DNA of 64,000 bases, from the NCBI RefSeq assembly GCF_030944405.1, contig NZ_CP132339.1, positions 4,712,001 through 4,776,000 on the forward strand, given 5' to 3'. This DNA comes from Janthinobacterium sp. J1-1. Lineage in GTDB: Bacteria > Pseudomonadota > Gammaproteobacteria > Burkholderiales > Burkholderiaceae_D. The notes below the pieces were generated by a model, which ran no database searches, was not told the origin of the DNA, and saw only the letters and a list, made by a program, of their open reading frames with translations. This document shows, in pieces, positions 52,450 through 61,923 of the stretch; within the stretch, counting starts at the first letter, position 1; the number at the start of each line of letters is the position of its first letter. The position numbers and the translations under genes are program-made.

Positions 52450-53034
52450 ATGCAACGAATACCTGTCAGTGAGCAACTGCACGGCACCGAATTGCGCCTG
52501 CATGGCCTGATGCTGCGCGGACTCGATGGCGATGCACAGGCGTATCGCGGCTTTTTGCAGGCGACCAGCGCCCATTTGCGCGCCTATTTTCGCCGGCGCC
52601 TGCAGCGCTGGCCGGACGAGGTGGAAGACCTGGTGCAGGAATGTTTGCTGGCCATCCACAACCAGCGCCTGACCTACGATACGGGCGTGCCGCTGACGTC
52701 GTGGATCCATGCGATCGCCCGCTACAAGCTGATCGACTGGCTGCGCCGGCACGCGCGGCGCGATGCGCTGCATACGCCATATGACGAGGACGACGATGCG
52801 CAGGCGCTGTTTTCCAGCGCCGACGGGGACGCGGCCGAGGCCAGCCGCGACCTGGCCAGGCTGCTGGCCACCCTGCCGGCGCAGCAGCGCGACGCCATCG
52901 TGCATACCAAGCTCGACGGCTGGTCCGTGCGCGAGACGGCCGGCGCCATGCGCATATCGGAAGCCAGCGTCAAGGTGGCCGTGCATCGCGGCCTGAAGGC
53001 GCTGGCAGCCAATTTAAGGATGACAACGACATGA
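52450..53034 (+). CDS. ECF RNA polymerase sigma factor (sigma-F type)
   Basis: The 194-residue protein has sigma region 2 (DEVEDLVQECLLAIHNQRLTY, WIHAIARYKLIDWLRR) and region 4 (LPAQQRDAIVHTKLDGWSVRETAG, ISEASVKVAVHRGLKAL). The start at 52450 (QRIPVSEQLH) has AAGG upstream; an earlier in-frame ATG at 52354 adds a non-conserved stretch. Its stop overlaps the start of the NrsF-type anti-sigma gene (ATGA), which sets the group. It is divergent from the DUF1223 operon, which it most likely transcribes. Confidence 0.87.
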   Translation: MQRIPVSEQLHGTELRLHGLMLRGLDGDAQAYRGFLQATSAHLRAYFRRRLQRWPDEVEDLVQECLLAIHNQRLTYDTGVPLTSWIHAIARYKLIDWLRRHARRDALHTPYDEDDDAQALFSSADGDAAEASRDLARLLATLPAQQRDAIVHTKLDGWSVRETAGAMRISEASVKVAVHRGLKALAANLRMTTT

Positions 53035-53678
53035 AAACCGATGACTTGATCGCCATGCTGGCCAGCGGACCCGACGTGGCCGCCACCGCACCGCCGGGCG
53101 CGCGCTGGCGCACCGCCGCCACCCTGGGCGCGGGCCTGCTGGCCAGCGTGGCCCTGATGGCCGGTTTGCTTGGCGTGCGGCCCAACCTGGCGCAACTGGC
53201 GCTGCGGCCGGACTTCTGGATCAAGGTCGGCTTTGTGGCCGCCGTCTGCCTGGCGGCCTGGCATGCGAGCCGCCGCCTGGGCCTGCCTGGCGCGAATACC
53301 CGCAGCCTGCTGCCCTGGCTCGCCCTGCCCCTGCTGCTGATATGGGCGCTGGGCGCCGTCACCGTCGCCACGGCGGCGCCGGAGCAGCGCGCCGAGCTGT
53401 TCTGGGGCGCCACCTGGCGCAGCTGCCCGTTGCTGATCGCCATGCTGTCGCTGCCGATGCTGGCCGCCGTGCTGCGCGCCATGCGCCAGCTGGCGCCCAC
53501 CCGTTTGCGCCTGGCGGGCGCGGCCGCCGGCTTTGCCGCCGGCAGCACGGCCGCCCTCGTGTATTGTCTGCATTGCCCGGAAATGGCCGCCAGCTTTGTC
53601 GGCGTCTGGTATGTGCTGGGCATGCTGGCACCAGGCGCCATCGGCGCCCTGCTGGGTCCCAAAGTGCTGGCCTGGTAA
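53031..53678 (+). CDS. NrsF (DUF1109) membrane anti-sigma factor
   Basis: The 215-residue protein has six membrane helices after a short cytoplasmic N-terminus (KTDDLIAMLASGPDV), as in NrsF. Conserved cysteines are visible in WRSCPLLIAML and CLHCPEMAASF; in Caulobacter two cysteines of NrsF sense chromate and cadmium and release sigma-F. The start overlaps the sigma gene. It should hold the sigma factor at the membrane until stress arrives. Confidence 0.88.
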   Translation: MKTDDLIAMLASGPDVAATAPPGARWRTAATLGAGLLASVALMAGLLGVRPNLAQLALRPDFWIKVGFVAAVCLAAWHASRRLGLPGANTRSLLPWLALPLLLIWALGAVTVATAAPEQRAELFWGATWRSCPLLIAMLSLPMLAAVLRAMRQLAPTRLRLAGAAAGFAAGSTAALVYCLHCPEMAASFVGVWYVLGMLAPGAIGALLGPKVLAW

Positions 53679-54044
53679 CAATCGTGCCGGGCGGCGGTCG
53701 CCGCCTATCGACTCCATAGCGACAAACTCACGCATTCCCACCCGCTGCGCCGCGCCATCCTGTGCGCGCATGCCAGCTCCTGCCCGTCACATGCTCGCGG
53801 CTGCCTTGAATCATGGCCAGACTGCCATTATTTCTTGTCGCCGAAATATTTATTTTTGTTGCACTGGAAGAAACGCGTAGATTGGATGGGCGCCTGCCAG
53901 TCCCGGAAATCGATGGATGCCGATTCTTCCCGAAAAAAATTGCAAGAATTTGAATCCGGTCACGTTTGCCATCCGTACAAGTCAGGCAGCTCTGTAGTTC
54001 ATTGAAGTATTGCTCTTGCGTATAACAATTCAGGGAGAATCGAC
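53679..54044. other. Intergenic region before the DUF4331 cassette
   Basis: No convincing gene, RNA or terminator is seen in these 366 bases. The first part is GC-rich; from about 53820 it becomes AT-rich and should hold the promoter for the DUF4331 gene, which has AGGGAGAA before its start. A sigma-F type GTAACC-N16-CGAA motif was looked for and not found here. Confidence 0.4.
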
Positions 54045-55544
54045 ATGTCTTTAATGCAATCGAAAACCGCACTGGGCGCCGCCATCCTCGGCAATCTGTT
54101 GGCCATGGCGTTTGCGCCATCGGCCTTCGCTTCCAGCCACCGCGAAGCACCGTTCATCACGCAAAACCCCAAGGTCGACGCCACCGACTTCTATATGTTC
54201 CGCAGCTATGAAGCGGGCCGCGGCGCCTACACCACCCTGGTGGCCGACTATGTGCCGCTGCAGGACGCCTATGGCGGCCCGAACTATTTCACCATGGACC
54301 CGCAGGCCCTGTACGAAATCCATATCGATAACAACGGCGACGGCAAGGAAGACATCACCTTCCAGTTCCGCTTCACCAACACCATCAAGGACGCCCAGTT
54401 CACCGTCGGCGGCAAGAAAGTCTCGATTCCACTGGCCATCAACGGCGGCGCCATCGACACCGTCAACCCGGCCGGCCTGAACGTGCGCGAGACCTACAGC
54501 GTCACCGTGGTGCGCGGCGACCGGCGCAGCGGCACCCGCACGGCGGTTACCAATGCCAGCGGCGGCGGCACCACCTTCGACAAGCCCATCGACAATATCG
54601 GCAACAAGTCCATCCCCAACTACGCGGCCTATGCGGCCCAGCACGTGTATGCCGTCAATATTCCCGGCTGCGCCACGCCGGCCCGCATGTTCGTCGGCCA
54701 GCGCAAGGACCCGTTCGTGGTGAACCTGGGCGAAACGTTTGACCTGATCAATATCAAGGCGCCCGCCACCGAGTTCGCCGCGAATGCGGAGTCGGCCACC
54801 AAGGATGACCTGGCCAAGAAAAACGTCACCGCCATCGAAATGGAAGTGCCGACCTCGTGCCTGACGGCCGGCGCCGACCCCGTCATCGGCGGCTGGACCA
54901 CGGCCAGCCTGCGCCAGGGCCGTCTGCTCAACCCTGCGCCGGGGACCACCACCACCGCGTCGAAAGAAGGCGGCGCCTGGGTCCAGGTATCGCGCCTGGG
55001 CATGCCTTTGGTGAATGAACTGGTGATCGGCCTGAAGGACAAGGACCGTTTCAATGCCAGCAAACCGTCGGGCGATGCGCAGTTTGCCGACTATGTGACC
55101 AACCCGACCGCACCGGCCCTGGTCGAAGTGCTGTTCGGTTCGGCCGGCGCCAAGGCGCCCACCAACTTCCCGCGCAATGACCTGGTGGCGACGTTCCTGA
55201 CCGGCATCAAGGGCGTGAACCAGCCGACCACCGTCACGGCCTCGGAAATGCTGCGCTTGAACACCTCGATCGCGGCCACCGGCGTCGGCGCGCAAAACCG
55301 CCTGGGCGTGATCGGCGGCGACAATGCGGGCTTCCCGAACGGCCGCCGTCCTGGCGACGACGTGGTCGACGTGGTGCTGCGCGTGGCGATGGGCAAGCTG
55401 TGCACCCTGAATATCGGCTGCGTACCGGCCGATGCACCGGCTGGCGGCCTGCACTTCACGGACGGCGCCTTCCTGGACGAAACATCGTTCACGGCCGGTT
55501 TTCCTTACCTGAAAACCCCGATCGCCGGCTCGCCACAACTGTAA
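54045..55544 (+). CDS. DUF4331 family secreted protein
   Basis: The 499-residue protein has a signal peptide (LGNLLAMAFAPSAFA) right before the family start SSHREAPFITQNPKVDATDFYMFRSYE. Later blocks GPNYFTMDPQALYEIHIDNNGDGKEDITF and GFPNGRRPGDDVVDVVLRV are also typical of DUF4331. The family has no proven function. NNGDGKED could bind calcium. It is followed by a small lipoprotein, a TPR protein and a HupE/UreJ-like protein in one run of plus-strand genes. Confidence 0.9.
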   Translation: MSLMQSKTALGAAILGNLLAMAFAPSAFASSHREAPFITQNPKVDATDFYMFRSYEAGRGAYTTLVADYVPLQDAYGGPNYFTMDPQALYEIHIDNNGDGKEDITFQFRFTNTIKDAQFTVGGKKVSIPLAINGGAIDTVNPAGLNVRETYSVTVVRGDRRSGTRTAVTNASGGGTTFDKPIDNIGNKSIPNYAAYAAQHVYAVNIPGCATPARMFVGQRKDPFVVNLGETFDLINIKAPATEFAANAESATKDDLAKKNVTAIEMEVPTSCLTAGADPVIGGWTTASLRQGRLLNPAPGTTTTASKEGGAWVQVSRLGMPLVNELVIGLKDKDRFNASKPSGDAQFADYVTNPTAPALVEVLFGSAGAKAPTNFPRNDLVATFLTGIKGVNQPTTVTASEMLRLNTSIAATGVGAQNRLGVIGGDNAGFPNGRRPGDDVVDVVLRVAMGKLCTLNIGCVPADAPAGGLHFTDGAFLDETSFTAGFPYLKTPIAGSPQL

Positions 55545-55554
55545 GGAGTACGAC

Positions 55555-55803
55555 ATGAAAAAGCTCAGCTTGATGGGCGCGCTGGCGGTAACGGCGCTGA
55601 TAGCCGGCTGCGGTGGCGGACACAGCAGCCACCATGACGACAGTGGCAGCGGCGGCGTCAATCCGCCACCGGTGGCCCTGCTCGACACGTTTTACGTGGC
55701 CGTCAGCAATCTCATCCTGACCACCAGCGAGGACAAGGAAGGCGTCAGCATCGACGCCATCGTCGCCACCTCGCCGGAAGACAAGGAACCGGTAGCATTG
55801 TAA
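55555..55803 (+). CDS. Small lipoprotein after DUF4331
   Basis: The 82-residue product has a lipobox LIAGC at residues 15-19, followed by a Gly/Ser/His linker (GGGHSSHHDDSGSGG) and a short tail. It starts 10 bases after the DUF4331 stop with AAGGAG upstream, so it is translated with it. The His-rich linker could bind metal. The family was not recognised; its fixed position suggests it supports the DUF4331 protein at the envelope. Confidence 0.75.
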   Translation: MKKLSLMGALAVTALIAGCGGGHSSHHDDSGSGGVNPPPVALLDTFYVAVSNLILTTSEDKEGVSIDAIVATSPEDKEPVAL

Positions 55804-55813
55804 GCAGCACCGG

Positions 55814-55844
55814 CGGGCCGCGGGAGCATTGCTCTGGCGGCCCG
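55814..55844 (+). terminator. Hairpin between lipoprotein and TPR genes
   Basis: CGGGCCGC and GCGGCCCG form an 8-bp stem with a 15-base loop in the 74-base gap. There is no T-run. It may lower read-through or act as an mRNA processing boundary within the cassette. Confidence 0.35.
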
Positions 55845-55877
55845 TATCACCCGACCGCAGGCCCGGAGCCCTCGCTG

Positions 55878-57044
55878 ATGAGAAAATTGTTCTTGCTGTT
55901 TTTTACCCTGGCCAACATCGCGCACGCCGCGCCGTATATTCCCAAGGACGGCAATGCCGTCATCGAACAACTGCCGCGCCGCGCGGACACCACCCAAAGC
56001 GAACTGCGCAGCCTGCGCGCGCAGCTAAGCAGCCGGCCCCAGGACTTGGCGCTGGCCACCAGCCTGGCGCAGCGCTATATCGGCCTGTCGCGCAGCGAGA
56101 CCGATCCGCGCTATCTGGGCTATGCGCAGGCGGCGCTGGCCCCCTGGTGGCGGCAAGCCGCGCCGCCCGTGCCGGTGCGCCTGCTGCGCGCCACCATCCT
56201 GCAAAGCACCCACCATTTCGATGAGGCCCTGCAAGACCTCGACGCGGTCATCGCGCAAGAACCGGCGAATGCCCAGGCCTGGCTGACGCGCGCCACCGTG
56301 CTGACGGTGCAGGGCGACTACGAAAAAGCCACGGCCAGCTGCGCCCGGCTATCTGCGCTCGCCACGCAACTGGTGACCGTCACCTGCATCGCCAATGTGG
56401 CGGGCGTGACGGGCCGCGCCGCGAAAAGCGAGCAACTATTAGATCTCACGCTCCAGCGCAGCGCCGGCACCGCGCCCGAACTGGAACACTGGGCCTTGAG
56501 CCTGCTGGCCGAAATGGCCGCGCGCCGTGGCGATGCCACGCTGGCCGAGGCGCGCTTCAGGCAGGCGCTGGCGCAGCAGCCGCGCGACAGCTATCTGCTG
56601 GGCGCCTACAGCGACTTTTTACTGGACCAGCGGCGCGCCCCCGAGGTCATCACCTTGTTGAAAGACCAGCAGCGTATCGACGCCCTGCTGCTGCGCCAGG
56701 CGCTGGCCATGCAGGCAGTGCAGAACCAGGACGCACCGTTAAAGGCGGCCACCGCCGAGCTGGCGGCCCGCTTCAACGCCGCCATGCAGCGCGGCGACAC
56801 CGTGCACCAGCGCGAACAGGCGCGTTTTGCCTTGTTCCTGCAGCGCGATAGTGCCGGCGCCCTGCTGCTGGCGCAAAAAAACTGGGCCATCCAGAAGGAG
56901 GCGGCCGACATGCGCATCCTGCTGGAAGCGGCCGTGATGGCGCGCGACCGCGCCGCCGCCAAACCGGTGCTCGACTGGATAGCCGCGCACAAGGTGGAAG
57001 ACGTGGCGCTGCAGGCACTGGCACGGAAAGCGGGTGCCCTGTGA
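55878..57044 (+). CDS. Secreted TPR-like repeat protein
   Basis: The 388-residue protein has a signal peptide (RKLFLLFFTLANIAHA) and is otherwise made of paired helices of TPR type: LATSLAQRYIGLSRSETDPRYLGYAQAAL, ALQDLDAVIAQEPANAQAWLTRA and GDATLAEARFRQALAQQPRD. It should act as a periplasmic scaffold. It ends in GTGA where the HupE/UreJ-like gene starts, so the two are coupled, pointing to a shared job. Confidence 0.75.
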   Translation: MRKLFLLFFTLANIAHAAPYIPKDGNAVIEQLPRRADTTQSELRSLRAQLSSRPQDLALATSLAQRYIGLSRSETDPRYLGYAQAALAPWWRQAAPPVPVRLLRATILQSTHHFDEALQDLDAVIAQEPANAQAWLTRATVLTVQGDYEKATASCARLSALATQLVTVTCIANVAGVTGRAAKSEQLLDLTLQRSAGTAPELEHWALSLLAEMAARRGDATLAEARFRQALAQQPRDSYLLGAYSDFLLDQRRAPEVITLLKDQQRIDALLLRQALAMQAVQNQDAPLKAATAELAARFNAAMQRGDTVHQREQARFALFLQRDSAGALLLAQKNWAIQKEAADMRILLEAAVMARDRAAAKPVLDWIAAHKVEDVALQALARKAGAL

Positions 57045-58168
57045 ACGCCCGCTTGATTGTCTTCATCGTTCTGCTGTGCGCCTGGTGTTCCCCGGCGCAG
57101 GCGCACAAGCCCAGCGACAGTTATCTGGCCATTACCGTGCAGGGCCAGCAAATCACCGGCCAATGGGATATCGCCCTGCGCGACCTCGATTTCGCCATCG
57201 GCCTCGATGGCAATGGCGACGGCCAGCTGACCTGGGACGAGATCCGCGCGCGCCACCAGGCGATTGCAGCGTATGCACTGCAGCGCCTGCATATCGCCAC
57301 CACCGAGGGAGCGTGCACCGTGCAGGCGGGCGAACAGCTGATCGACCATCACACGGACGGCGCCTACAGCGTGCTGCGTTTTACGGCCGCCTGCCCCGGC
57401 ACCGCCGCGCCCGCCAGCCTGGATATCGGCTACACCCTGTTCGCCGACCTCGACCCGCAGCACAAGGGCCTGCTGAAGCTGACGCACGATGGCGAGACGC
57501 AGACGGCGATTTTCGACCCCGACAGCCCGCGCCAGAGCTTGTCGATGGCCGCGCCGGACCGGCTGGCGCAGTTCGGCGCGTACGTGAAGCATGGGATCTG
57601 GCATATCTGGATCGGTACCGACCATATTTTGTTCTTATTGTCGTTGCTGCTGCCGGCCGTGTTGTTGCCGGGACTGCGCGAGCAGCAGGCCAGCTTGCGC
57701 GCCGCCTTTGTCGACGTGCTCAAAGTCGTCACCGCCTTTACGCTGGCCCACTCCATTACCCTCACCCTGGCCAGCCTGTCGCTGGTTTCCTTGCCCTCGC
57801 GCTGGGTCGAGTCGGCGATTGCCGCCTCGGTGGTGCTGGCCGCGCTGAACAATCTTTATCCGCTGTTTCGCGGCAGGCGGCCGGTGGCGGCGTTCTTGTT
57901 CGGCCTGATCCACGGTTTCGGCTTTGCCAGCGTGCTGCGCGACCTGGGCTTGCCGCAATCGGCCCTGGTCAGCAGCCTGTTCGGCTTCAACGTGGGCGTC
58001 GAGATCGGCCAGTTGGCCATCGTCGCCGTGTTCCTGCCGCTGGCCTGGTGGCTGCGCAAGAGCTGGTTTTACCGCCAGTTGTTCACCTGGGGCTCGCTGG
58101 CGATTGCGCTGGTGGCGGCCGTCTGGCTGGTGGAGAGAATTGCCGATATTAAACTGATCAGCGCCTGA
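57041..58168 (+). CDS. HupE/UreJ-like membrane protein with EF-hand-like N-terminal domain
   Basis: The 375-residue protein has a signal peptide (VFIVLLCAWCSPAQA), an extracytoplasmic domain of about 160 residues, and seven membrane helices of the HupE/UreJ_2 family (HIWIGTDHILFLLSLLLP, FTLAHSITLTLASL, LIHGFGFASVLRDLG). The His/Asp residues in these helices are typical of metal (nickel/cobalt) permeases. The external domain holds DGNGDGQLTWDE, a good EF-hand loop. The start is GTG at 57041 inside the end of the TPR gene. Transport of a metal or sensing role is inferred from the family. Confidence 0.8.
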   Translation: MNARLIVFIVLLCAWCSPAQAHKPSDSYLAITVQGQQITGQWDIALRDLDFAIGLDGNGDGQLTWDEIRARHQAIAAYALQRLHIATTEGACTVQAGEQLIDHHTDGAYSVLRFTAACPGTAAPASLDIGYTLFADLDPQHKGLLKLTHDGETQTAIFDPDSPRQSLSMAAPDRLAQFGAYVKHGIWHIWIGTDHILFLLSLLLPAVLLPGLREQQASLRAAFVDVLKVVTAFTLAHSITLTLASLSLVSLPSRWVESAIAASVVLAALNNLYPLFRGRRPVAAFLFGLIHGFGFASVLRDLGLPQSALVSSLFGFNVGVEIGQLAIVAVFLPLAWWLRKSWFYRQLFTWGSLAIALVAAVWLVERIADIKLISA

Positions 58169-58202
58169 CGATGGATGCAGACGGCGCAGCTTGGCTGCAC
58201 CA

Positions 58203-58250
58203 TTGATTAGCCGGGCTTATAAGTCCATCCCGCTGCCGGCGGCTAATCAA
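58203..58250. promoter_or_regulatory. Long-arm inverted repeat before the aldo/keto reductase gene
   Basis: TTGATTAGCCG and CGGCTAATCAA form perfect 11-base arms separated by 26 bases, 56 bases before the aldo/keto reductase start. The arms are too far apart for a normal dimer site but suit a looping regulator or an RNA hairpin. No T-run follows, so it is not a simple terminator for the HupE gene. Confidence 0.45.
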
Positions 58251-58269
58251 ATGCCGCCCACGCCGCTAG

Positions 58270-59157
<888 letters not shown>

Positions 59158-59158
59158 A

Positions 59159-59704
59159 TCAGGGGAACGAGATAAACGCTGCCGGCACGGCGTCGGTCAG
59201 CCACACCCCATTCGCCGCCAGATAAAACACATGGCCCTGCGCCTGCATGGCGGCCGTGTCGACCGCCAGCACCACCGGCTTGCCGTGGCGGCTGCCGACG
59301 TTGACGGCGGTATCTTCGGTGGCCGACAGGTGCACATGGTTGCGGCTGCCGGCGCGCAGGCCCTGCTCGCGGATGGACTCGACAAAGCGGCTGGCCGTGC
59401 CGTGGTACAGCACGGCTGGCGGTATCGCCGGCGGCAAGGCGATGTCGACGGTCGCCAACGAGTGACCCTGGTTGGCGCGGATGCGCAGGCCATCCATGCT
59501 GACGGCGTAGCGCGTCTTGCTGTCGTTCGCCACCACTTCATCGAGCTGTGCGCGCGAGATGGTTTTGCCGTGGCTGGCCGCCTGCGCCAGCAGCTGGGCA
59601 ATATCGGCCCAGCCGTTGGCGTCCAGGGTCAAGCCGATGGTCTCGGGCGCATGGCGCAATACAAGAGAAAGAAATTTGCTGGTTTGTACTGAATGATCTG
59701 TCAT
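59159..59704 (-). CDS. kptA: RNA 2'-phosphotransferase KptA/Tpt1
   Basis: The 181-residue protein has the KptA signature: SKFLSLVLRHAPETIGLTLD with GWADI, the Arg in RIRANQGHS, LYHGT and NHVHLSAT. The four conserved residues (R, H, R, R/H) that transfer the 2'-phosphate of RNA to NAD+ appear to be present. The ATG at 59704 is used; seven more codons in frame have no support. Bacteria lack the yeast-type tRNA splicing that makes the 2'-phosphate, so the physiological role is open. Confidence 0.9.
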   Translation of the reverse strand: MTDHSVQTSKFLSLVLRHAPETIGLTLDANGWADIAQLLAQAASHGKTISRAQLDEVVANDSKTRYAVSMDGLRIRANQGHSLATVDIALPPAIPPAVLYHGTASRFVESIREQGLRAGSRNHVHLSATEDTAVNVGSRHGKPVVLAVDTAAMQAQGHVFYLAANGVWLTDAVPAAFISFP

Positions 59705-59730
59705 GCCCGCAGTGTAGCAGAGCAATATTG

Positions 59731-61800
59731 CTAGAAAGCGTAAGCCAGGGTCAAGCGTACCGACCTCGGTTCGACCGGATGAAAATGCCGGTCCTCCACT
59801 CCTTCCGCAGCTTCACCGGGCAGGCGCGACGCGTAGTAGTAATCGATGTCGCTGGCTCGCTTGTCGAACAGGTTGAACACATCGAGCGAGACGCGGGTCT
59901 GGCGGTTGAGCTGGTAACCGAGGCGCGCATAGGCCAGGGTGGTCGAGGCGGAGCGCACACTATTGTCTTCCACCAGCGGGCGCGGGCCGAAGTAGCGCAG
60001 TTGGAAGGCGGCCGACCATGGGCCCTGGTCGGTCAGGGTGACGCCGAACGAGGCCACCTTGTCGATCGAGCCGGGAATGAAGTTGCCAGCCGGGTCCTGC
60101 TCCGTATAGCGCGAGCGCGAGGCGGCCAGGTCCAGGTCGAACAGCAGCCAGGGCGCGGCAATATAGTGGTTGTTCCATTCGATGCCGTGGCGGCGGCTGG
60201 CGCGGCTCGGTTCGGTCTCGCCGGCGTCGCCGACAAACAGCAGCTCCGAATCGATGTCGAGGCGCCATAGCGCCAGCGAACTTTGCAGTCCCGGCAGCCA
60301 TTCCGTGCGCGCACCGAGTTCCATGCCGCGGGTGGCGACCAGCGGCGTGACGGGCGCAGACGCCGTGCCGTCGGGCAAGCGCGTCTGCGTGGTGCCGCGC
60401 GCGTCATTGCTGTGGAAACCCTTGCCGGCATTGGCGAAGAACTCCGTCTTGCTCCACGGCCCGAAAATCAAGGACAGCTTGGGCGAGGTGATGCCGTCGC
60501 TGGCCTTGCCGCTATTGCCGGCGATACTGCTGGCCACATTGAAACGGTAGGCGTCATGGCGCAGTCCCGCCACCGAGCGCAGCCACGGCAGCCATTGCGT
60601 GCTGTTTTCCGCGTACAGGCCCACGCTGCCCTCGCGCACCCGGTCTTCGCGTACCGTGCTGTGCCGCACCCTGTCCTGGGTGCCATACAGGCCGACCGGC
60701 GACAGCCTGTCATGGCGCGCCTGCAGGCCGACCTTGTTGCGCATGGCAAAGCCGGCCAGCTCGGTATTCCAGCTGGCACTGGCATTCACGCCCGCCACCG
60801 TGCGCCGCTCGCTCTGCTGGAACTGGTCGCCCAGTTCAGGATCGGCCAGGAAGTAGGTGAAATTGCTGGTCAGGTCCAGCTGCGAGCGGATCACATAGGC
60901 GTCGAATTCGAACAGGCGGTTGTCCGTGCGCTTGCGCAGGGCGTAGGCCAGGCTGTAGCGGCTGGTATCGCCGCCGTCGCTGGGGTCCAGCGCGCCGTAG
61001 CGGCCAATCACGCCGGACTCGACCGCGCGCAGCGGCACCTGGTCGGTGGCGTTCCAGCTGTTCCTGTACGCCATGGCGGTGACATTGAAACCGTCATCCT
61101 GCGTGCCCTGGCTGTAACGCAGCACGCCGCTGTATTTGCGCACGCGCTCGGGACTGTCCCAGGGGCCGTCGTTGCGGTTCAGTTCCAGGCCGTACAGCAA
61201 GGTGCCCTGCATGGCGGCCACCGAATCGGCCAGCACGCCACGCGCATAGCCATGCTGGCCCACGGACAGGCTGGCCATGCCTTGCGGCAATTTGTCCATC
61301 AGCCGGATGCGCGCCGCGCCGGCCGAGGCGAAGTCGCCCTCGCCCGCAAAATACGGCCCCTTCTTGTAATCGATGCGCTGCACCAGTTCCGGAATCAGGA
61401 AATTGAGGTCGGAATAGCCGTGGCCGTGGGCATGCGTGCGCATATTGACGGGCATGCCGTCGACAAAGGTGGCGAAATCGGTGCCGTGATCCAGGTTAAA
61501 ACCGCGCAGGAAATACTGGTTGGCCTTGCCGTCGCCGCTGTGCTGGGTGACGATCAGCCCGGGAACGAATTCAAGCAGTTCGCCCGTGCGCAACGCCGGT
61601 CGGTTGACAATCAAATCAGTAGTGATGACGCCCTGGCTGGCCGCATCCGAAGTGCCGACGGCGTTATCGTAATGGCCGGCCACGCGCACGGTGCGCGCCT
61701 CGTCGGCCGGCGCACCATCGGATTGAGCCAGCGCCTGGCCGGCCATGCACAGCAGCGTCAGCTGGCAAGCAGCCCCCAGTTTGCTTTTTCTCAAATGCAT
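59731..61800 (-). CDS. TonB-dependent outer-membrane receptor
   Basis: The 689-residue protein has a signal peptide (LTLLCMAGQALAQ), a plug with LLEFVPGLIVTQHSGDGKANQ and RGFNLDHGTDFATFVDGMP, and a barrel ending in Phe (SVRLTLAYAF). The plug includes the His-rich loop MRTHAHGHGYSDLNFLIPE, common in one group of these receptors and suitable for metal or haem binding. GGAG six bases upstream supports the ATG at 61800. It is divergent from a membrane receiver-domain protein, 123 bases away. The substrate is unknown. Confidence 0.88.
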   Translation of the reverse strand: MHLRKSKLGAACQLTLLCMAGQALAQSDGAPADEARTVRVAGHYDNAVGTSDAASQGVITTDLIVNRPALRTGELLEFVPGLIVTQHSGDGKANQYFLRGFNLDHGTDFATFVDGMPVNMRTHAHGHGYSDLNFLIPELVQRIDYKKGPYFAGEGDFASAGAARIRLMDKLPQGMASLSVGQHGYARGVLADSVAAMQGTLLYGLELNRNDGPWDSPERVRKYSGVLRYSQGTQDDGFNVTAMAYRNSWNATDQVPLRAVESGVIGRYGALDPSDGGDTSRYSLAYALRKRTDNRLFEFDAYVIRSQLDLTSNFTYFLADPELGDQFQQSERRTVAGVNASASWNTELAGFAMRNKVGLQARHDRLSPVGLYGTQDRVRHSTVREDRVREGSVGLYAENSTQWLPWLRSVAGLRHDAYRFNVASSIAGNSGKASDGITSPKLSLIFGPWSKTEFFANAGKGFHSNDARGTTQTRLPDGTASAPVTPLVATRGMELGARTEWLPGLQSSLALWRLDIDSELLFVGDAGETEPSRASRRHGIEWNNHYIAAPWLLFDLDLAASRSRYTEQDPAGNFIPGSIDKVASFGVTLTDQGPWSAAFQLRYFGPRPLVEDNSVRSASTTLAYARLGYQLNRQTRVSLDVFNLFDKRASDIDYYYASRLPGEAAEGVEDRHFHPVEPRSVRLTLAYAF

Positions 61801-61923
61801 GTCGTCTCCAGTTTTTATGATGTCAGAGCGGGCTTGCGAATGTGTCTCATGCAATATCAATATACGCGGCAACTTGCTTGCTGGATTCAAAAATTTTGTT
61901 TTTCTGACCAGTAGGGAACTACC

